64,000 bases of DNA from Eupeodes corollae (lineage: Eukaryota > Arthropoda > Insecta > Diptera > Syrphidae), in assembly GCF_945859685.1 (NCBI RefSeq), contig NC_079147.1, positions 257,166,572 to 257,230,571 of the forward strand. Direction: 5' to 3'. The notes beneath the pieces were generated by a model. It was not told the DNA's origin and ran no database searches. It worked only from the letters and a program-made list of their open reading frames with translations. The translations under genes were made by a program, and so were the position numbers. This document shows, piece by piece, positions 45,822 through 56,880 of this stretch (positions are counted from its first letter, which is position 1; each line of letters opens with the position of its first letter).

Positions 45822-47716
45822 AGATAGATAATTGTTTTGGGCTAAATTGGATAAGCTGAAATTAGAGAAGTCACTCATAGATCTTATAAGTTTCATGCCC
45901 AAAAGCAGGACAATAATTTCTAACATGAGAAGTTTTACTACCACCAGATCGGTGAATCGGGGCACTCCCCAAGGTGGAGTCCTTTCGCCTCTTTTATGGA
46001 ACATGGTAGTAAACGACTTACTTACAGCATTGGAAACAGAGGGTTTCAAGGTGATTGCCTACGATGACGACGGTGACGTTGCGATATCCGTATCTAGGAA
46101 GCACCCCCAAGTTCTCTCGGAACTCCTACAAAATGCCCTAAACAGGCTAACTAAATGGGCTAAGCAATGTGGATTGGACGTCAACCCACACAAAACAGAA
46201 TTAATACTCTTCTCGAGAAGACATAAAATTCCTCAGATTAGCCCACCCAAGATTAAAGGAATACCATTAAGCTTTTCCGACCAAGCTAAATATTTGGGCC
46301 TCATTTTAGACAAAAAACTAAATTGGAAGGCAAATATTGATGAAAGAGTCAAAAAGGCTACTGTAGCGCTTTTTACTTGTAAAAAGGCCCTAGGATCAAA
46401 ATGGGGCTTCTCCACAAAAATAGCCCACTGGCTATACACTTCGGTAATCAGGCCGATACTCATTTATGGAGCCGTCGTATGGTGGACCGCACTGGACAAG
46501 ATGGTAAATCTAAATAAACTCATTAAAGTACAGCGGTCAGCAGGTATGTGCATCACAGGAGCACTTCGCACAACACCTACCGCAGCACTGGAAGTGCTTT
46601 TAAACCTAACACCACTCATGTGTAAGGCTTAGAGCCACCTCTCAATGGATTAGTAACAATACTTGACATACCTACTACTATTCTAGACAGTTTCAGATCT
46701 ATCCCAGATCGCTTAGACTATACCACCCCAAAAATGGTATTCCGTAAAAGCTTCCATGTGTCCATCCCTTCAAGATCCTCCAAAGAAGAAGAGAGACCCC
46801 TGGAAGAAGATGCGGTACACTTTTATACTGACAGTTGAAAGACAGATTACGGAGTTGGAAGTGGTATCTATTCAAAACAACTGAATCTCAGTCTATCCTA
46901 TAGACTTCTTAATGAATGTAGTGTATTCCAGGCAGAAGTAATGGCAATTAAAGAAGCACTATCCTGGCTCAAAGAAAACGTTATATCTTGTAAGGATATA
47001 CGAATCTTCTCGGATAGCCAAGCCGCTCTTAAATCTCTAGCGTCTGTCTCCACAAACTCTCGAACAGTCCACGATTGTCAATCATCTCTGAAGGAGATGA
47101 CGGAACAGTTTAACATTCACCTCATTTGGGTGCCGGGCCACAGAGACATTCCGGGAAATTGCAAAGCCGATGAGCTCGCCAAAAACGAAATACTTCTGCC
47201 TTATGTTAGACAAAAATATAACATAGGAACACCACTTGCTACATGCAAATATCTTCTCAAGCAATATGCTTTAGAAACAACAAATACTAGATGGTCACAA
47301 AGTACCACCTGCCTGGCAACCAAGCAAATATGGCCAAGTATTGACTTAAAACGGTCAAAAGGCTTGATATCACTAAGCAGACAAAGTATAAGCTCTACAA
47401 TTGGAGTAATAACGGGACACTGCCTCATAGGTAGACATGCCCTGAGGCTAGGGGTCTACACAAATGACTTCTGTAGAAGCTGCATGGACGAGGAGGAAGA
47501 GGAAACAGTCCAACACCTTCTATGTACATGTCCAGCATTCTCCATTAGAAGGAATGGAACTGGCAACGATTGACACAAAACGTCTCTCTAACTTTATTAA
47601 AAGTACAAAATGGTTTGTTTAAATTCATTACTCTCCCATGAGTAACCTCATTAGTGGTATCACAATGGACCCTTGAGGTCTACGTGTGTCAATGATATCT
47701 GGACAGCCACTCCAAC
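45822..47716 (+). mobile_element. LOA/I-like LINE with RNase H, 5'-truncated
   Basis: The reverse transcriptase (frame 45832-46632) shows 'NRGTPQGGVLSPLLWNMVV' (about 45956) and the catalytic area as 'IAYDDDGDVAIS' (about 46052), where the usual form is YADD-V-A-I. Then come 'AKYLGLILDKKLNWKANID' (about 46285) and 'TGALRTTPTAALEVL' (about 46555). RNase H follows in another frame with 'HFYTDS' directly followed by a stop (46836-46838). The rest of RNase H and the tail run in frame at 46839-47573, with 'IFSDSQAALKSL', 'IWVPGHRDIPGN' and 'CRSCMDEEEE'. The 3' end is a (CCTAA)n-like tail at 47692-47710. The stop and the frameshift near 46620 inactivate it. It is related to, but clearly different from, the LOA-like copies at 17.3 and 23.8 kb. 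Confidence 0.85.
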
Positions 47717-49212
47717 CTAACCTAACCTAGGCTAAATTGTACACGTCTTATAGTCTTTTAAAAGACTTTAAGCTCAATTAAGTGAAATTGGGGTTTGGGA
47801 CATCTGTTATTCTCTATACTGTCAGTCTGTAATAGTTTACAGCAATAGAAGCTACAACAGTTTCGACATAGATTCAATGGTTTAATTGTATTAAAGGTCT
47901 TTATTTTTTTACAAAATATGCAACAAACCATGGCTTTGAACAAATAATATGTATAAATGTTAAAAAGATTTTTGAACTGACAGAAATTTTGACCAATATG
48001 CATACAGATCCTGGATTTACTGAATTGTCAATAAAAATATCATAAATTGATGGTAGATTGGAGTAGATTGGAGAATGCAACTTATTCTTCCTTAACTATA
48101 GACCACTTTGCATTTTGCAACTTATAGAGTCCTGCCTGATTCGGTTTTGGTTTCAGTTAATACACAATGAATTCAAAAGCAAGGGACTCGCTAAACTTTT
48201 AATGAGATCTTTTTATTTACAGTTCGAGCTTGAGCGGCACGAAAACCAGCAAGGAATGCTTCAAAGTTTTTGAAAAGACTTGTGATGTTTTTTTTTTTTC
48301 TTCTTCTTATTTTGTCAATGAAGAAAAAATCAACAAACCAAACAAAAAAAAAGCGGAACGAAAACGGAAGAAGTTCTATCCAGAACAACTCTATTTATTA
48401 AAAAAAAAAAAAAGTAGAGAGATTTGTGTAAGATGGACTTTTCTTATAAAAAGGAATATGGAGTGTTGTTCCACCATCTAGGAATATATATAGAGAGAAG
48501 AAGCTAAAGCAGGTTGCTATTGCTATGTACGAATATAAGGCTTAATGTAATGTAACGTAACCTAAGGGAAGAAAAATACTAGCTATAATAATTTCGTTCC
48601 TTCTTTCGTTGGCAAAAAGTTCTAAAGCTAAATTAATTGGTAGGAAATAATTAAGCTTTTTCAAGAAAGTTTTCTCTGACTTGTGGTTAAATGTTTTAAA
48701 TATAATGTTAAGTTTTAACAGAACCTTAAAGTTTTTGTTTTTTTTTTTTAGCAAAACAAACGAACTGTGTTTTCTATGTGCATTTTTAAATAGATTTAGT
48801 ATTGTTAAGTAACGTAATGTTATATATATTTTAATCAACATTTAACAGGGGTGCATGTTTTTTAATCTACATATAATAATAAATAATGAATAATAACGAT
48901 TTTATCACGAAAACAATTTTTCTTATAGGTATAAGATTACGACTAAGCATAAGATTTTCTCTTGAAATTTAACTTTTTGTATATAAGAAATTCCTTTTTG
49001 TATATAATAAATTCTTTTCAATGCTAAGAATGCTCACACGTAAGTGGTTTAAAAAATAATATCTTTCCACCGGAGTACGATTTTAAAATTGAAAAAAAGA
49101 CAGAAATATATACATAGCTCTCTAGATTACCAATTGAAAAACGGACAAATCTCTAATTTTCACTAAAGACAAAAAAAAACTTTACCGAAGACTCCGGTAC
49201 GTTGGATGTATA
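47717..49212. other. About 1.5 kb without a supported gene
   Basis: AT-rich with long T and A runs (48288-48300, 48402-48414). Frames at 48191-48481 are low-complexity lysine/phenylalanine runs. No RNA gene or element end was seen. Confidence 0.45.
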
Positions 49213-49433
49213 GTGCCTCACAGGGGCGAACGCAGAAAAAAATTTCGGGGGGGGGGTTTCAATAAATATATGTTATATTATTAAGTGTGTTTTTTTTTTT
49301 TCTTTTTTGACACTATTTTATATATGTAGGTACTAATAAACATGTTTGAAAAAAAAATTAAATATATACACATACATACTCGTATGTAGTTATCTACATA
49401 TTATACATTTTTGGTTAGATATATACAGAATAT

Positions 49434-50470
49434 TTACAAAGTGAAATCCAAGCGCCTTGGTACTTTTGATATAATGTTTGTTACATCCTCATAATCGATG
49501 TCTATTTCTTTGTAGATGTTAAGTAACATCAAGTAGTTCAGCCGCTCCTCACCGGTTTTGCTTGGCAGATAAGTCTTTAATCTGCGCAGACATGAGAAAG
49601 ACCGCTCACTTGTAGCCACAGATACTGGCAGTGTGGCACCGATTTGCATATAGCGATGAACTGTTTTATATAAAGAAGCATCACAAACACTTAAGAGTTA
49701 AGGCGTCTATAAAGTTTTTGGGCCGTTTTTCATCTGACATACTCAAGCAATGTCTGCAACAATAGTTTATTTAACATTGACAACTACAAAGAATTTATAA
49801 GAAATAAGAGTAACATTTTTACCTGCGCCACATTCTCATCTCATCTAAAAAATCATCAAAACATCCTCTTATATCATCTGGCCATTCATGAGTAAATACT
49901 TCAACAGTTCTTTTCATGTCTTCTTCATGAAGTTTGCAACATTTTCTGGTAAAATATTTTGAATTTTGGAAATTAATTCACGATGGTCGAGGAACCGACA
50001 TTTTAACTGAACCAACAAATGGTCCAAAAAAGGATCATAGACAGATCGACGAAAATATTCTTCCGGACCACCCGCATAATTGTCTCGTTTTGTCTGTTTG
50101 GCAATAATTCGTTTGACTACCAATTGGAAGCCCATTTTATCAGCCATTTCCTTAGCTTCTGTAAATATGCTACCAAATCTTGTTTCGGAATTATGTCGCA
50201 TTTCGACAATTTCTTCGTAAAGATGGTTGGCATATTCTACGCAGCTGCTGAGATCGCAATCTTTTTTTTGGAGAAACTCACTAAAGGCTAAAAATTGGTT
50301 TTATCACTGTTAAGGAAACAATAAGCTGAACATTTTGTATTGCTGTTAGTAAAGTGTGAGGTTTGACTCCATCACTTTTCAAATTTTGTTCATCCAGGAT
50401 CTCTAACGAACAGCAGATATGCTCATAAACGTCACAAAACAAACTAAGGGAGTCTAAATGCTCATTTTAG
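49434..50470 (-). pseudogene. hAT transposase, C-terminal half
   Basis: On the reverse strand the dimerisation end 'LPVSVATSERSFSCLRRLKTYL' (about 49635-49570) is the diagnostic hAT block, followed by 'RLNYLMLLNI' (about 49530). Upstream, 49914-50201 encodes the central part with 'EMRHNSETRFGSIF' (about 50200). A further stretch, 'QNLKSDGVKPHTLL', lies at about 50375. Between them a GT-AG intron of about 65 nt fits (donor near 49821, acceptor near 49757). One frame change near 49690 and missing N-terminal DNA-binding and catalytic parts make it non-functional. Confidence 0.8.
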
Positions 50471-50639
50471 GGAAATAACTTACTTTTCAAATCCTATATC
50501 TATACTTTTGTATATGTATGTATATAATACAAGCTGGCCCGAGAACATTATCTTTTAGATCAACTACAAAATAATAATGTAACACAGATTTTGTCGAATT
50601 GCAATCTGATTTATTTTAATTTAATTGATGATTATGATG

Positions 50640-51010
50640 ATGATGACACACACACTACGGCGTATGAGTACTTTCAGTTTTTTTTTACAAAAAATAAAAA
50701 CCTAACAAAAAACAATAAAAACTATACTAAATACTAATTTACTTTCGACTCAAATATCTTTTCAAAAATTAAAAATATTCTTCAAACTTTTTGTATTTCA
50801 CAGAAAATATTGTTTTCGATATTCAGTAGTTTTTTTTTATAAAAATCCAACAGTCCGTTTTTTCATAAAAAAAATAAAATCTACAAGAAATAGTACGCAA
50901 ATTTGGTAAAAATTGATGTTCGGTTCTTGATATCTCTCAAATTAATTTCATTCATCCAACTTGTAAAAATTTTAAAAATGCTACTTAAATTGGTAAAAAT
51001 TTATTTTCGA
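50640..51010 (-). repeat. AT-rich TIR repeat family, copy D (partial)
   Basis: In reverse complement it shows 'TACCAAATTTGCGTACTATT' (about 50895-50914), 'AAAAACGGACTG' (about 50855) and 'CTGAATATCGAAAACAATAT' (about 50805-50825), which are landmarks of copies C and E. No termini were recognised. It lies inside the hAT element and so may have arrived there later. Confidence 0.6.
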
Positions 51011-51203
51011 CTAAAAATCTATTTAACAAAACTAATCAATTGATACTTATCTATCTTTCAAATTGATGTCGCTTTGTTTTTTTTTTGTTATCACTGTATA
51101 CCAGTATAATATCTTACAAACAAATATAGCTTTTGCTCAGTACTTGTTTTACTTTAAATACAAACTCAATATTGTGTTTCTTAAATACAGTCAGAGTGTA
51201 CGT

Positions 51204-51905
51204 ACAGTGCCGGTTACAAAAATAGTACCACTAATACATTTTTCACCATAAGAAACATGGCGTAATTTTTAAGGACGGACGAAAGCGAAATTGTTTTGCT
51301 TGGAGGAAAATGATCACGCGGATAACAACTCAAATTTCACTCTCAAAATGGTAGGTCATAAAGCATAATGGTTTGGGCTTGCTTTTCCTACTATGGCTTT
51401 GAACCAATGTTGGATCAACACGTTTATATTGACATTTTCCAAAACATTATGCTATCCTATCAAGAAATTCCGCTTTTGTCGGTCTTCCAAGAAGTTAAAG
51501 ACCCAAAAATATGATCAAGAAGGCTATTTGTTTGGTTTCAACTCCATTTAATAAATGTGAAAAAATGGCCAGTCCAGTCGCCTAATCTCAATCCAATTGA
51601 GAATGTGGTGGGCTGACTTATACAAAGCAGTTCCAGAAATGAAACCAACTAGCAACGAAGCACTGTGGGACGTAATAAAGGTCTCCTGGAAAAATATTTC
51701 GCTATAGAACATTCCAGGATATCGATCGATGACCAGGCGATGTGAGTTGGTAATAGATAACAAAAACTTTGTCACGAAGTATTAATTTTATTTCAACACA
51801 CTATTTAGAATACAATTTTGTTGATTGTTTTTTCATGTTTTTCAAAGTAATAATTTTTTGTTAAGAAATGTAGTAGTGGTGCTATTTTTTCACCGGCTAT
51901 TTTTA
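51204..51905 (+). mobile_element. Tc1-like element, deleted, nested in the hAT element
   Basis: The left end is CAGTGCCGGTTACAAAAATA following a TA (51202-51203). The right end, reversed, is TAGCCGGTGAAAAAATAGCA (about 51886-51905); both continue with CACCAC-like bases, so these are TIRs with a slightly damaged right end. Between them are transposase pieces: 'FWTDESEIVL' (about 51268, first catalytic D, start missing), 'MVWACFSYYGFEP' (about 51372) and 'WPVQSPNLNPIEN' (about 51565, with the third acidic residue). The QxDNDPKH block is not recognisable. Stops abound. Confidence 0.75.
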
Positions 51906-51991
51906 GAGTAGGTTTTGAAAAAAAAAAGTTTTCGAATAAATTTAACCAACAACCCCCCCCCCCCCCCTGTGTTCTCCTGTGTTGTGCCTCA

Positions 51992-52584
51992 ACATACACC
52001 TAAAGAATATCATCACTTCAAGTATGGCAGTTACACCAAATGTATGCCTAAATAGGTGATCTTGTAGCTTCAATTCTTGAAATGCAAATCAAATTAAAAA
52101 TAAATCACATATGGCCGCCATTACTATAATTTTAACTGTTGTACAAAAATTGGAAACCCGATTTTTAAAATTTTTTAACCAAATGCTAACAACAATTTTA
52201 TTAAGGACACGAAATTTTTGTTACTAGTAAATATCGCGAAACTTCTGAACATTTTCAATGGTCATAGTTATTTTTATTTTCATTAAATTTTGGTTTGATT
52301 CATGAGAGTTTTGTATGACGTCTTCGTGGTAAAATAAAATTGAATTTTAGTCAATAGTTTTATTGTTTAAGTAGGATATTCAGTGTGAACAAAATATTTT
52401 GCCATAGCTTTTACATAAAAAGGCACAATAAACTTTTTGGGATCCTTTAAGCAAATTTTTATTTTACTATCCATAAACACGATGGAATGTACACAGACAT
52501 CTCTTGCAACTTTAGGAACCTAAAACTTAGCCAAATTTCTTATAATTTGAATAATTGGACCGATTAAATATCTTCCAATTTAAA
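51992..52584. other. No gene seen
   Basis: AT-rich sequence between the hAT element and AT-rich repeat copy E. Confidence 0.45.
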
Positions 52585-53132
52585 GTTCAAAAAAAGGGAC
52601 TGGGATGCGACCCACACTGATAATTTCCCATCCCGTCTGTCGATTTGTCTTGCTTCAAAGTTTGTCTTTTTGTACTCGTATCAATTTCTACCAAATTTGC
52701 GTACTATTTTTTGTAGATTTTATTTTTTATGAAAAAACGGGCTTTTGCATTTTTATATACAAATTACTGAATATCGAAAACAATATTTTCTCTGAAATAA
52801 AATAAGTTTGAAGCCAATATTTTTAATTTTTGAAAAGCTATTTGAGTCGAAAGCAAATTTTTACCAAGTTTTAGTATTGTTTCTTTTTAGAGTTTTATTT
52901 TTTGTCGACAATTCGATTTTTTTCAAAATTTTAACAAATGTTGAAAATAGTATTTCTAATGAGATAAAATTTGTTTGAAGCCAATATTTTAAATTTTTGA
53001 AAAGATATTTGACTTGAAACCCAATTTTTTTCAGTTTTTTAATTTTATGTACAAAAACTGTCAATTCGATTTTTTTTTTAAATTTTACTGAATTTTGAAA
53101 ACAATATTTTTTGAAAGATAAAAGTAGTTTAA
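52585..53132 (+). repeat. AT-rich TIR repeat family, copy E, cut by piggyBac at TTAA
   Basis: Starts GGGATGCGACCCACACTGAT (about 52601-52620) then TTTCCCATCCCG, matching copy B. About three modules follow. It ends at 53129-53132 (TTAA), where the piggyBac terminus CCCATTTGTTACC begins. The uninterrupted module in copy C (about 42880-42893) has the same GAAAG..AAATTAA junction, so the insertion target can be read directly. Confidence 0.75.
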
Positions 53133-53275
53133 CCCATTTGTTACCAAAGAATTAAAAACAGACAAATTTTAACTTTTGTTGACATAACTTTATTAAATAT
53201 TTTTTTTTTAAGTTTGAACAATGTTTTTAAGGCTGTACCAAAACAGGTACAATGGGAAGATATGGATTCAAATAT

Positions 53276-55031
53276 TTAATTATCATGAAATTTTTTGAAG
53301 CATTTTCTTTCGATGCACAGAGCTATGGCGCATAAATCACAGGTCTATCTGACTCGCATATGGCATACTCTGCACCTAAGAGGCTTTTCAATTTTTTTTG
53401 GAAGATGGTGTTCTCCACTATAGGCCACGCTGGAGGCGATAGAGCGTTTTGATGTTGTCGGTTGGCGAATTGTATACCTTCTAAGGTAATGCCTGGCAAT
53501 ATTTCTTTGGAAAGAAAGCAAATCATCTTCGCAATTAACTGCGACTTCATACAGTTTCCAAGCATTCACCAAAGTAGAACTCAGCATTGAAGTAAAAAGC
53601 GGCCACCACCATTTTTTGCCTCTGATTTTTATTTTATATGCATTGACCGATTGGTCATGCAAGTCAACGCCACCCATTCCCTTATTGTAATTTGCAATAA
53701 GATTTGGTTGTTGAATAAATACTTTTTTTTTCTCAGCCGATGAATACCGTTTGACAAAATTTATTGGCTGAATTGTGTCAAAATTTAGTGACAACGTTGT
53801 TATCATTCCACTTGACGAAAAGCACTTTATTATTGGCATCGTAAATATGTTCAAAGTGACCACGTTTTTCTTTTCTGAATTGTTTTTTTTGGCTTCAATG
53901 GACATTTTTCTGTTCTGGTTTCCCTTGCTGTGCTAGTAGCTCTGAATCCCTTGGCTCTCAATAACCGCAAAAGCTCATGAGACGTAAAAAAGTTATTAAA
54001 ATAAATAACATGATCAGTAGGGTATGGGATTGCTTCTAATAGCTCAAGTACAACTCTCGATCCCAATGGCATGTGACTTATTTCTGCTTTTACATTTGTT
54101 GCACCACAATACGTGTCAAAGCTATACAGGTAGCCACAACTACTTGTAAGCATCCAATTTTTGAATCCAAAACGACAAGGCTTACCTCTTATAAACTGCT
54201 TCGACGAGTGGTGACCAAAACACCTTATCATGGCTTCATCAATGGATAGATTTTTGTTCATAAAACCCCACTGCTAGTATTTTTCGCTCAAAAGATTCAT
54301 CAGCGACCTAAGTTTTGCCATTTTATCTTGCGAATCCAAATGAGAGTTATCCGCAAAATGAATATATTTTTTTGTTTCAAAAAAACGATTTCGCGACATG
54401 TTGTTGGCTACTAATGCCGTTCTCGTATTTTCATCCAATTTCCAATACAAAGACTCTCTTTGCATTGAGTGATAACCACTGTAAAACAGAATACCAATAA
54501 AGATTTCGAGGTCTTCTTTGTTGAAATGGAAGTTGTGGTCATTATGTTGTAAAGCGTAAAGACGACTCTGATCCAAAATTAGTTCCATGACATCATTATC
54601 AAAAAGAGTTTCAAAAATTTTCACTGGAGATTTGTTTTCCAAAATAGCTTTCATATTTTTCGTCTTTAGCTCTAAAAAGTTGGAATAGTACATTGTCATG
54701 TCGACACAACTTTCGGACCATAGTAGGTGAGTTTGGGATTCTCTTCGTATGGAGGCCCTTATCTCAGACAATGGAACTTCGTCCTCACTTTCAAATCGTC
54801 ATCTCTAATGAACACTTCAACATTACCTAGAACATCATTGGGAATATGATTATTGTCCAAACTTTCCGTGTCTATGTCTTCTTGGTCAGTGTTGAAATCT
54901 GCATCTGGGGGTATAATTGCAATGTCAAATACTGCATTGCTTTCATCTTCTTCGATTGCATTTAAGGCATTTGGAAGGTTTTCGAACCTTCTTCCATAAA
55001 ATGCTGGTGTTGAAAATGCTTTGAAATCCAT
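53276..55031 (-). pseudogene. piggyBac transposase, several frame breaks
   Basis: The start 'MDFKAFSTPAFYGRRF' (55031) is shared with copy 2. An acidic N-terminal region follows, then 'LFYSGYHSMQRESLYWK' (about 54480). The catalytic core has 'LSIDEAMI' (first D, about 54250), 'VIYFNNFFTS' (about 54010) where piggyBac normally has D-N at the second catalytic site, and 'GMGGVDLHDQS' (third D, about 53675). The C-terminal cysteine-rich domain reads C-x2-C (about 53365) and, after a stop, C-x2-C, C and H to the end at 53276. Faults are a frameshift near 54770, a stop near 54272, a frameshift in an A-run at 53883-53890 and a stop near 53350. The D-to-N change alone would be expected to abolish cleavage. 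Confidence 0.85.
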
Positions 55032-55061
55032 TCTAAACAAAAAAATATATGTACATATGTA

Positions 55062-56718
55062 CAGTATCGGACAAAACATTTGCAACTAAAAATGAAAGTA
55101 AGTATTTTCTTTAAAAAAAAAATAAATTTTATTCAGAATCAACACAATCGTGATATATTATTAATACTGTGTATTCAAAGATTCAAAGTTGAAATATATA
55201 ACACAAAAAAAAACTTTTAGTAACTTAACGGTTAATTTTATCAAGTAACTTCAAATTAGCACGCGACAAAACAATTGCAACTTCAAATGGAAAGATATAA
55301 ACATTATAAAATAATCAATATTTTGTAGCGAATCCTTTGTTTTTGACGACTGCCTTGCATCTTCTTGGCATGGATTCAATTAAATTTTGAATGATGTTTG
55401 GTGGAACTTCATTCCAAGCCGTTTGTACTCTTTTGAAAAAATCGTCTGCATTTCTAATATTTTCCCAATTAATTTTCCGTTTCACGATTTCCTAAAGGTT
55501 TTCAATCGGATTTAAGTCTGGTGACTGTGGTGGCCAATTCATAACAGTGATGTCATGATCATTAAGCCAGGTTTTAACCAGTCTCGACGTGTGTTTTGGG
55601 TCGTTGTCCTGCTGGAAGACCCAACGCAATGGCATTTCCCATTCTGCATATGGCAACATAACGTCCACTAAAATTTGTTTGTATACCTACATATTGGTCC
55701 ATTATTCCATTTATGCGATGCAATGGGCCTAAACCAGCAGCAGAAAAGCAACCCTACACCATTACATTCATACCCCCGTGCTTGAGAGTTTTTATGCAAT
55801 AACGTGACTCTAATCTCTTGCCACGTGGTCTTCTTACGTAAGATATTATTTATAATTATAAATTATATTAAATTTGGATGCGTCACTGAAAAGAACTCGA
55901 CTCCATTTCTGCTTGTCCCAAGAAAGATGTTCCTTAGCAAACTGCATTCTTTTTTTCTGGTTTCGGAACGAAATTAAAGGTTTCTTAGAAGGCCTATAAC
56001 AGCTCAAATCAGCAACCGCCAACCGACGAGATACCGTTCTAGTGCTTACATTTAATTGGAACTCCTGTACCAATTTTGAGGCAGATATAAAGGGATCTTT
56101 TTTTACTTTTCTTATGAGCATAGCATCCGTTCGAAGAATTGTTTTACGTGGTCGACCACCGCGATGCACAACAGACATCTTTTGTTTTGAGATAACGGCT
56201 TATTATTCGTGAGACCGAAGATTTATTTACATTAAATTTTTTGAAATGTTTTTTTGTGAAATGCCCGAATTAAAATCGTCTACAATTCGCTGTCTTAACG
56301 GATCTCCAAATTTATTAGGTGCCATTATTTAATAATTTTATATTGAAATTGAAACCGATATCACTGGAGATGTGCTTTATGTAAATAAATAACAGCAACT
56401 TTGCTTTCAGCTCACGACCTTCAGACAATTGCTAAATGCAATGCAATTATATAATTGGACAAAATAGAACGATGCAACTGTTAATAATTCAGTTAAACAG
56501 TGATGACTCTTTAGTTGCAGTTGTTTTGTCGCAGGTGAATTTGAAGTTAAGTTACTAAAAGTTTTTTTATGTTTTGAGTGTTATATATTTTTAATAACTT
56601 TGAATACACAGTATTAATAATATATGACGATTGTTTTGATTCTGAATTTTTTATTTTATTTATTTTTTAAGAAAATGCTTACTTTCGTTTCTAGTTGCAA
56701 ATGTTTTGTCCGATACTG
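55062..56718 (-). mobile_element. Tc1-like element with IR/DR ends, inserted in piggyBac
   Basis: TA lies at 55060-55061 and 56719-56720. Both ends read CAGTATCGGACAAAACATTT inwards, and similarity extends for about 220 bp. Each inverted repeat contains a second, inner copy of the same motif: GACAAAACAATTGCAACT at 55265-55282 and its reverse at 56513-56532. That is the IR/DR arrangement with two transposase sites per end. The second piggyBac copy at about 63530-63545 reads across the site with a single TA, giving the empty state. The element is about 1.66 kb, full length for Tc1. Confidence 0.9.
55315..56325 (-). pseudogene. Tc1-like transposase (DD34E), near full length, with stops
   Basis: The start 'MAPNKFGDPLRQRIV' (56325) begins the paired-type DNA-binding domain; a frame change follows in an A-rich run. 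'HRGGRPRKTI' (about 56160) is the AT-hook-like linker, and 'RVLFSDASKFNI' (about 55890) holds the first D, although the usual next residue E is A. 'FQQDNDPKHTSRL' (about 55610) holds the second D, and 'WPPQSPDLNPIENL' (about 55520) holds the E, exactly 34 residues after the second D. The frame ends 'KNKGFATKY' and stop (55315). At two places a tryptophan codon reads TAG (in 'MV*GCFS' and 'ENL*EI'). A mostly complete but dead transposase in intact ends suggests a fairly recent insertion. Confidence 0.85.
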
Positions 56719-56880
56719 TATATCACATTTTCCCATTGTACCCAAGCGAGTACAGCTGACTTTGCGATTACTTACCTATCGTAATAATAAATAAAAACCT
56801 GATATTTAACTTTTAATAGCTTATCCTGTATGTTCTTTACTTGATTGTAACAAATTCTAATCGAAAGTAATAAAACATAT

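Larger units (their letters stand above)
49221..51983 (-). mobile_element. hAT element with TIRs and 8-bp target duplication, carrying nested insertions
   Basis: GTGCCTCA flanks it at 49213-49220 and 51984-51991. The left end reads CAGGGGCGAACGCAG then A-run and G10 (49247-49256). The right end read backwards is CACAGGAGAACACAG then G15 (51953-51967). Both are the CAGGGGCG-type hAT terminus next to a G-run; the right end carries four extra bases (about 51980-51983). Inside are a decayed transposase (49434-50470), a reversed AT-rich repeat (50640-51010) and a Tc1 relic (51204-51905). Confidence 0.75.
53133..56880 (-). mobile_element. piggyBac-like element, copy 1, split by a Tc1 element
   Basis: The 3' terminus CCCATTTGTTACC at 53133 abuts a TTAA (53129-53132), the piggyBac target. 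The 5' part (56719-56880) is recognised because it is shared with the second copy at 63362-63557, with GTACAATGGGAAAATG in both. The Tc1 element at 55062-56718 separates promoter region from coding region. No matching second TTAA/TIR was found near 56881, so the 5' terminus may be truncated. Confidence 0.8.
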
